In this document: positions 59,417 to 64,000 of the stretch, piece by piece | Layout of the letters: each line of letters opens with the position of its first letter | Numbering within the stretch: position 1 is the first letter of the stretch | Assembly (NCBI GenBank): GCA_036273735.1 | Contig: DASUHA010000061.1 | Location: forward strand, 1 to 64,000 | Source: 13-2-20CM-66-19 sp036273735 | GTDB lineage: Bacteria; Pseudomonadota; Gammaproteobacteria; Steroidobacterales; Steroidobacteraceae | Direction of reading: 5' to 3' | Length of the DNA: 64,000 nt | The notes under the pieces: model-generated | What the model saw: the letters and a program-made list of their open reading frames with translations, nothing else | Databases searched by the model: none | What the model was told of the DNA's origin: nothing | Program-made: the position numbers and the translations under genes

Positions 59417-60741
59417 AGCGTCTCGATCTGTAGCCCGGCCGAGCGTGCGATCTCGAGGAAACCTGGGAAGGAGGTCGCGACGTTCGCGACATCGCGGATC
59501 TCGATCGCGCCACGCGCGACGAGTCCGGCAACCGCGAAGGCCATGGCGATCCGGTGATCGCCGTGGCTCTCGATGACCCCCCCGCCCAGCCCCGAGCCGC
59601 CGCGGATCCAGAGTCCATCGTCGAGCAGGTGGTTCTCGACTCCGAGCACGCCGAGACCCTCTGCCATGGCGGCGAGACGATCGCTCTCCTTGATGCGCAG
59701 CTCGAGCGCCCCGCGCACCAGGGTCTCGCCTTCGGCCACGGCGGCCGCGATGAAGAACACCGGAAACTCATCGATCGCGAGCGGCACCAGCGATTCCGGC
59801 ACCCGGATACCCTTCAGCCGGCTCTTGCGCACCTCGATGTCCGCAACCGGCTCGCCGCTCGGGGGCGTATCCCGCCGATGAGCGTGCACGCGGATCTGGG
59901 CCCCCATGAGCCCCAGCATCTCGAGCAGCCCGGTGCGTGTCGGGTTGATGCCGACGTTGCGCAGCAGCAGACCCTGCTCGGCGGCGAGACATCCTGCGAC
60001 CAGAAAAAAGGCGGCAGATGAGAAATCCGCGGGCACCGCGACGGCGGTGCCGTTGAGCCGCTGGCCACCCTCGATGGCAACCGTCGCGCCATCCCTCAGG
60101 ACCTCGACCCCGAAGGCGCTCAACATGCGCTCGCTGTGGTCCCGGGACGGCGCCGGCTCCGTGAGGCGCGTGCGCCCGAAAGCCCTGAGGCCGGCGAGCA
60201 GCACGGCCGACTTGACCTGTGCGCTCGCCACCGGCAGCGCGTAGTCGATCGCACTCAGCTTCGTATTGCCGTGGATCTCGACGGGCGGCCGCCCGTCCTG
60301 GGTTCGGATATCGGCGCCCATGAGCCGCAGCGGCCCGGCCACCCGCTCCATCGGCCGGCGCATGAGCGATGCATCGCCGATCAGAGTGGAGGCGAACGCC
60401 TGCGGCGCGAGCAGCCCCATGAAAAGACGCATCGCCGTGCCGGCGTTGCCCATGTCGAGAGCGGTCGCGGCGGCGGTGAGGCCTTCGAGCCCTCGCCCAC
60501 GGACGAGCACCCGCTGCGGCTGTGGCCGCTCGATCTGCACGCCGAGTGCCTGCAGCGCCCGCAGGGTCGCCAGGCAGTCCTCGCCGGCGAGGAAGCCCGT
60601 GATCTCGGTGTTGCCCTCGGCGATGCCACCGAACATCAGCGCCCGGTGCGAGATGGATTTGTCACCGGGCACGGTGATCTCGCCTGCAATCTCACCGCCG
60701 GGCTCGACCCGATAGTGTGCCGTTGTGCCGGAAGCCGTCAT
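59413..60741 (-). CDS. aroA: 3-phosphoshikimate 1-carboxyvinyltransferase (EPSP synthase)
   Basis: 442 residues. The family signatures are PGDKSISHRALMFG (phosphoenolpyruvate site), GNAGTAMRLFMGLL and LRIKESDRLAAMAEGL, with the catalytic Asp in LAIDEFPVFFIAA and a closing GDHRIAMAFAVAGL. It joins phosphoenolpyruvate to shikimate-3-phosphate. The motif residues GNAGTA and the wording look like the class I/II mixed form of proteobacteria outside the enterics. It sits 9 bases after pheA; no tyrA gene lies between. Confidence 0.97.
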   Translation of the reverse strand: MTASGTTAHYRVEPGGEIAGEITVPGDKSISHRALMFGGIAEGNTEITGFLAGEDCLATLRALQALGVQIERPQPQRVLVRGRGLEGLTAAATALDMGNAGTAMRLFMGLLAPQAFASTLIGDASLMRRPMERVAGPLRLMGADIRTQDGRPPVEIHGNTKLSAIDYALPVASAQVKSAVLLAGLRAFGRTRLTEPAPSRDHSERMLSAFGVEVLRDGATVAIEGGQRLNGTAVAVPADFSSAAFFLVAGCLAAEQGLLLRNVGINPTRTGLLEMLGLMGAQIRVHAHRRDTPPSGEPVADIEVRKSRLKGIRVPESLVPLAIDEFPVFFIAAAVAEGETLVRGALELRIKESDRLAAMAEGLGVLGVENHLLDDGLWIRGGSGLGGGVIESHGDHRIAMAFAVAGLVARGAIEIRDVANVATSFPGFLEIARSAGLQIETL

Positions 60742-60750
60742 GGCGTCACT

Positions 60751-61902
60751 CTACAGCACCGCGCGCGGATAGGAGCCGAGCACCCGGAAAAGCGAGCAGC
60801 GCTGCTTCAGCGCCTCGAGCGCACGGGCCACGTGCGTGTCCTCGGCGTGCCCATCGATGTCGATGAAAAAGACGTAGTCCCACTTGCGCCGGTGCGAGGG
60901 GCGTGACTCGATGCGCGTCATGCTGACGCGATGGCGCGCCAGCGGCTCGAGCAGGCGATGCAGCGCGCCCGGTGAATCAGTGTGCGATACGGACACGAGC
61001 AGCGTCGTACGATCGTCGCCGCTCGCGGCGAGCAGCTTGCGACCGAGCACGAGGAAGCGCGTGGTGTTGTCGGCTCGGTCCTCGATCTCCGCCGCCAATG
61101 TCTTCAGCCCGTAGACCTCCGCTGCGGTTTCCCCTGCAATCGCGGCCGTACCACGCTCATCGCGTGCACGGCGTGCAGCCTCCCCGTTGCTCGACACCGG
61201 CACCAACTCGACGGTCGGCAGATGCTCGTGCAGCCACGCGCGACACTGTGCGAGCGACTGCGGGTGCGAGCAGACGCGCACGATCCGTCCGAGGGCATTC
61301 ATGTTACCCATGAGATAATGATGAACGCGCAGCTCCACCTCGCCGCAGATCTTGAGCGGCGAGCCGACGAGCCGGTCGAGCGTGTGGTTGACCGTACCTT
61401 CGGTCGAGTTCTCGATCGGCACCACACCGAAGTCCGCCGCGGCGGACTCCACCTCGTGAAACACTTCATCGATCGAGCCGAGCGGCAGAGCCCGCACCGA
61501 ATGACCGAAGTGCGTGAGCACGGCGGTCTGGCTGAAGGTAGCCTCGGGCCCGAGGTAGGCCACCTTGAGCGGCTCCTGCTGCGCGAGGCACGCAGACATG
61601 ATCTCGCGGAAGAGCCGAACGACCTCTTCGTCGCGCAGCGGACCGCGGTTGCGTTCGCGCGCCCTGCGGAGTACTTGCGCCTCGCGCTCCGGGCGGTAGA
61701 AATCGACGGTGTGTCCGTCACGGCTCTTGGAAATGCCGACGAGCTGCGCGAGCTTGGCGCGCTCATTGATGAGGCGCTGAATCTGCTCATCGACGCCATC
61801 GATGCGCGCTCGGACGGCTTCCAGCTTCGTGGTGCCGGCGGCGGTTTGCGCACTCGTCACGCGCGAGGGCCGGCCCCGGCGGGAAGTTTTCTTTACGGGC
61901 AT
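60751..61902 (-). CDS. pheA: Bifunctional chorismate mutase/prephenate dehydratase (P-protein)
   Basis: 383 residues from ATG 61902 (MPVKKTS); the frame is open to 61962 inside serA. A basic 25-residue leader precedes an AroQ chorismate mutase domain (about 27-110: VRARIDGVDEQIQRLINERAKLAQLV). The prephenate dehydratase domain follows (AYLGPEATFSQTAV, PIENSTEGTVNHTLD), then a C-terminal ACT domain for phenylalanine feedback (ESRPSHRRKWDYVFFIDI). It converts chorismate to phenylpyruvate. It lies 10 bases after serA in the serine/aromatic operon. Confidence 0.96.
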   Translation of the reverse strand: MPVKKTSRRGRPSRVTSAQTAAGTTKLEAVRARIDGVDEQIQRLINERAKLAQLVGISKSRDGHTVDFYRPEREAQVLRRARERNRGPLRDEEVVRLFREIMSACLAQQEPLKVAYLGPEATFSQTAVLTHFGHSVRALPLGSIDEVFHEVESAAADFGVVPIENSTEGTVNHTLDRLVGSPLKICGEVELRVHHYLMGNMNALGRIVRVCSHPQSLAQCRAWLHEHLPTVELVPVSSNGEAARRARDERGTAAIAGETAAEVYGLKTLAAEIEDRADNTTRFLVLGRKLLAASGDDRTTLLVSVSHTDSPGALHRLLEPLARHRVSMTRIESRPSHRRKWDYVFFIDIDGHAEDTHVARALEALKQRCSLFRVLGSYPRAVL

Positions 61903-61912
61903 GGCGGCGGCG

Positions 61913-63082
61913 TCAGATGAATCGTGCCGAAAGGACGCCCTGGATGCCACCGATCCTCCCAAGGAGGTCCGTGCCGACCGCGCCGTCGACGTCGATGAGC
62001 GTGTAAGCGTACTCGCCCCGGGACTTGTTGAGCAGATCGGCGATGTTGATCCTGGCCTCGGCTAGACAGGTCGAGATCTGCCCCACCATGTTGGGAACGT
62101 TGCTGTTGGCTATGGCGATCCGCGTCGTGCCGGGCACCCGGGACAGTACCGCCTCGGGATAGTTGACGCTGTTGCGCACGTTGCCGTTCTCCAGAAAGTC
62201 GCGCACCTGGTCGGCCACCATGATGGCGCAGTTCTCCTCCGCCTCGCCCGTCGAGGCGCCGAGGTGCGGCAGCGTGACCACCCTGGCATGGTCTTTGAGG
62301 AGGTTGGTCGGGAAGTCACAGACGTAGCCGTGCAGGCGCCCAGTGTCGAGCGCCGCGACGACGGCCGGGTCATCGACGATTCCCGGGCGGGCGAAGTTGA
62401 GGAGCACCCCGCCCTTTTTCATCAGGCGCAGGCGCGCCTCGTTGACCAGCCGCCGGGTCTGGTCGTTGAGCGGCACGTGCACGGTCACCGCATCGGAGCG
62501 CGCGAAGAGGTCATCGAGCGAGAGCGCCTGCTCGACGCTCGAGGAGAGCTGCCAGGCACGCTGCACGGTGATCTGCGGATCGTAGCCGAGCACGCTCATG
62601 CCGAGCGCCTCGGCGGAATTGGCCACTTCGACGCCGATCGCACCGAGGCCCACCACCCCGAGCGTACGCCCGGGGAGCTCGAAGCCGACGAAGCCCTTCT
62701 TGCCCTTCTCGACCGCCTCGTCGAGGGCCTGATCATCGCCGCTCAGCGAGCGGGCGAAGGCCCAGGCCTGGCAGATGTTGCGCGCGGCGAGCAGGAGACT
62801 CGCGAGCACGAGCTCCTTGACCGCATTGGCGTTGGCCCCCGGGGCATTGAAGACCGGGATGCCGCGGCGGCTCAGCTCCGCCACCGGGATGTTGTTGGTG
62901 CCGGCGCCGGCCCGGCCGACCGCACGCACCGTGTCGGGGAGGCTGAGCCCGTGCATGTCCGCCGAGCGCACCAGGATGGCATCCGGGCGCTCGAGCCCCG
63001 AGGCGACCTCGTAGCGGTCGCGTGGCAGGCGCTCGAGGCCGCGCGCGCTGATGTTGTTGAGAGTCAGGATGCGATATTTCAT
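61913..63082 (-). CDS. serA: D-3-phosphoglycerate dehydrogenase
   Basis: 389 residues. The NAD-binding GLGAIG (about 145-151), substrate-binding GAGTNNIPV, catalytic Arg (FARPGIVDD) and His of LPHLGAS are all present. A C-terminal ACT domain covers the last 75 residues (SNVPNMVGQISTCLAEARINIADLLNKS), so serine feedback is expected. The length corresponds to the shorter ACT-only form without the intervening domain. Insertion of serA between serC and pheA differs from E. coli and is seen in several non-enteric gammaproteobacterial and other lineages. Confidence 0.95.
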   Translation of the reverse strand: MKYRILTLNNISARGLERLPRDRYEVASGLERPDAILVRSADMHGLSLPDTVRAVGRAGAGTNNIPVAELSRRGIPVFNAPGANANAVKELVLASLLLAARNICQAWAFARSLSGDDQALDEAVEKGKKGFVGFELPGRTLGVVGLGAIGVEVANSAEALGMSVLGYDPQITVQRAWQLSSSVEQALSLDDLFARSDAVTVHVPLNDQTRRLVNEARLRLMKKGGVLLNFARPGIVDDPAVVAALDTGRLHGYVCDFPTNLLKDHARVVTLPHLGASTGEAEENCAIMVADQVRDFLENGNVRNSVNYPEAVLSRVPGTTRIAIANSNVPNMVGQISTCLAEARINIADLLNKSRGEYAYTLIDVDGAVGTDLLGRIGGIQGVLSARFI

Positions 63083-63095
63083 GGGGGACGACGCC

Positions 63096-64000
63096 TCAGC
63101 CGTGGCGGCGCTGGAAATCCTGCATGAAGGCGACGAGCGCCTGCACGCCCGCGAGCGGCATGGCGTTGTAGATGCTGGCGCGCATGCCGCCGACCGAGCG
63201 GTGGCCCTCGAGGCTCACGAGACCCGCCGCCCGCGCCTCGGTGAGGAACGTGGAATCGAGCTCCGGCCGTGCGAGCGTGAAGGGGACGTTCATCCACGAG
63301 CGGCACGGCTTGGCCACCGGGTTTCGGTAGAAGCCGGAGTCGTCGATCGCCCGGTAGAGAAGCTCGGCCTTTGCCCGGTTGCGCGCCGCCATCGCCTCGA
63401 GGCCGCCCTGGGCCTGCACCCACTTGAGCACCAGCCCGCAGACGTACCAGCCGAACGTGGGCGGGGTGTTGAGCATCGAGCCCTCGGCAGCCATGGCCTG
63501 GTAGTCCCACACGGACGGGGTACCCGGGCGAGCCTTGCCGAGGAGATCCTCACGAATGATCACCACGCAAAGGCCCGACGGGCCGATATTCTTCTGTGCG
63601 CCGGCGTAGATGAGCCCGAACTGCCCGACATCGATCGGCCGGGAGAGGATCGTCGAAGACATGTCCGCGACCAGCGGCACCGTGCCCGTCTGCGGCACGT
63701 ATGGAAACTCCACACCGCCTATCGTCTCATTCGGCGTGTAGTGCACGTAAGCGGCACCGGCGGTCAGCTTCAGGCTTCCTTCATCCGGTACGCGGCAATA
63801 ACCCGATGCCGTCTCATCGCCGGCGATGTTGACCTTGAGCTGCAGGCGCTTCGCCTCGCCGATCGCCTTCTTCGACCAAGTGCCGGTGTTGAGATAGTCG
63901 GCAACGGCCCCGGGGGCGCTCAAATTCATCGGGATGGCGGCGAACTGACCGGTCGCGCCGCCCTGGAGGAAGAGCACCTTGTAGCTCTTCGGCACGGCGA
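63096..64000 (-). CDS. serC: Phosphoserine aminotransferase (N-terminus cut off by the window)
   Basis: About 301 C-terminal residues are visible; some 60 N-terminal ones lie beyond the right edge. The sequence begins in the cofactor-binding region (FLQGGATGQFAAIPMNL). It has the PLP-binding Lys in IYAGAQKNIGPSG, WMNVPFTL and a closing GHRSVGGMRASIYNAMPL. It transaminates 3-phosphohydroxypyruvate to phosphoserine, the step after SerA, whose gene follows after 13 bases. The frame is intact to the edge. Confidence 0.95.
   Translation of the reverse strand, partial: AVPKSYKVLFLQGGATGQFAAIPMNLSAPGAVADYLNTGTWSKKAIGEAKRLQLKVNIAGDETASGYCRVPDEGSLKLTAGAAYVHYTPNETIGGVEFPYVPQTGTVPLVADMSSTILSRPIDVGQFGLIYAGAQKNIGPSGLCVVIIREDLLGKARPGTPSVWDYQAMAAEGSMLNTPPTFGWYVCGLVLKWVQAQGGLEAMAARNRAKAELLYRAIDDSGFYRNPVAKPCRSWMNVPFTLARPELDSTFLTEARAAGLVSLEGHRSVGGMRASIYNAMPLAGVQALVAFMQDFQRRHG

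Noticed and set aside
1..64000. CRISPR array, insertion sequence, prophage or integrase-associated island
   Set aside because: No spaced short direct repeats, transposase, integrase or flanking repeats were seen, and gene density and codon style are uniform across the window.

Overview
The window is GC-rich, densely coded chromosomal DNA from a gammaproteobacterium. The strongest evidence is the right-hand gene order serC-serA-pheA-aroA-cmk-rpsA-ihfB-lapB-galU, a gammaproteobacterial core arrangement. The RND pump, sigma-54 activator, type II secretion-like pseudopilin, phosphoketolase and c-di-GMP enzymes fit an environmental lineage of the Xanthomonadales/Nevskiales/Steroidobacterales type. 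That placement is an inference from gene content; no marker RNA is present. I found no rRNA, tRNA, insertion sequence, phage gene or CRISPR array. Only one gene-free stretch exceeds 300 bases (34491-34801), and it holds a complete-looking sigma-54 control region.

Layout. (1) 1-9599: a glycan or small-molecule modification locus. It has the tail of a possible glycosyltransferase, an ABC exporter, a sulfotransferase-like protein, a PIG-L deacetylase and a family 2 glycosyltransferase on the plus strand. These face two cobalamin-type radical SAM proteins, one further radical SAM protein and a methyltransferase on the minus strand. (2) 9746-12411: DUF969-DUF979-DUF2891, a two-protein membrane system plus a soluble partner; the DUF979 gene appears to start at CTG. 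(3) 12639-15454: an orphan GspG-like pseudopilin followed by a membrane GGDEF-EAL protein. (4) 15492-18962: a PcaF-type thiolase, a PLP ammonia-lyase and an exported SGNH hydrolase. (5) 19175-25798: an MBL-fold hydrolase facing phosphoketolase, an FtsH protease and a diguanylate cyclase. (6) 25927-34234: a CHRD protein and a tripartite RND efflux operon, divergent from an OmpR/histidine kinase pair.

(7) 34651-47344 is the most striking region. It is a single apparent operon of HlyD-type adaptor, one ABC ATPase, six FtsX/MacB-type permeases in three tandem pairs, an NtrC-type sigma-54 activator and an NtrY-type kinase. Upstream lie, in order, a dyad/half-site cluster (34651-34685), an exact IHF consensus (34735-34747) and a GG-N10-GC promoter (34764-34780). 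The regulators encoded at the operon's end therefore probably switch on the operon's own start, with IHF bending the DNA; an IHF subunit gene (ihfB) is also in the window.

(8) 47379-54171: a largely uncharacterised envelope module with a small membrane protein, a Cys-containing lipoprotein, a 711-residue lipoprotein with an acidic linker and charged coiled coil, an OmpA-domain protein, a LuxR-type regulator and a DUF3617 protein. (9) 54164-64000: the core operon listed above, cut off inside serC at the window edge.
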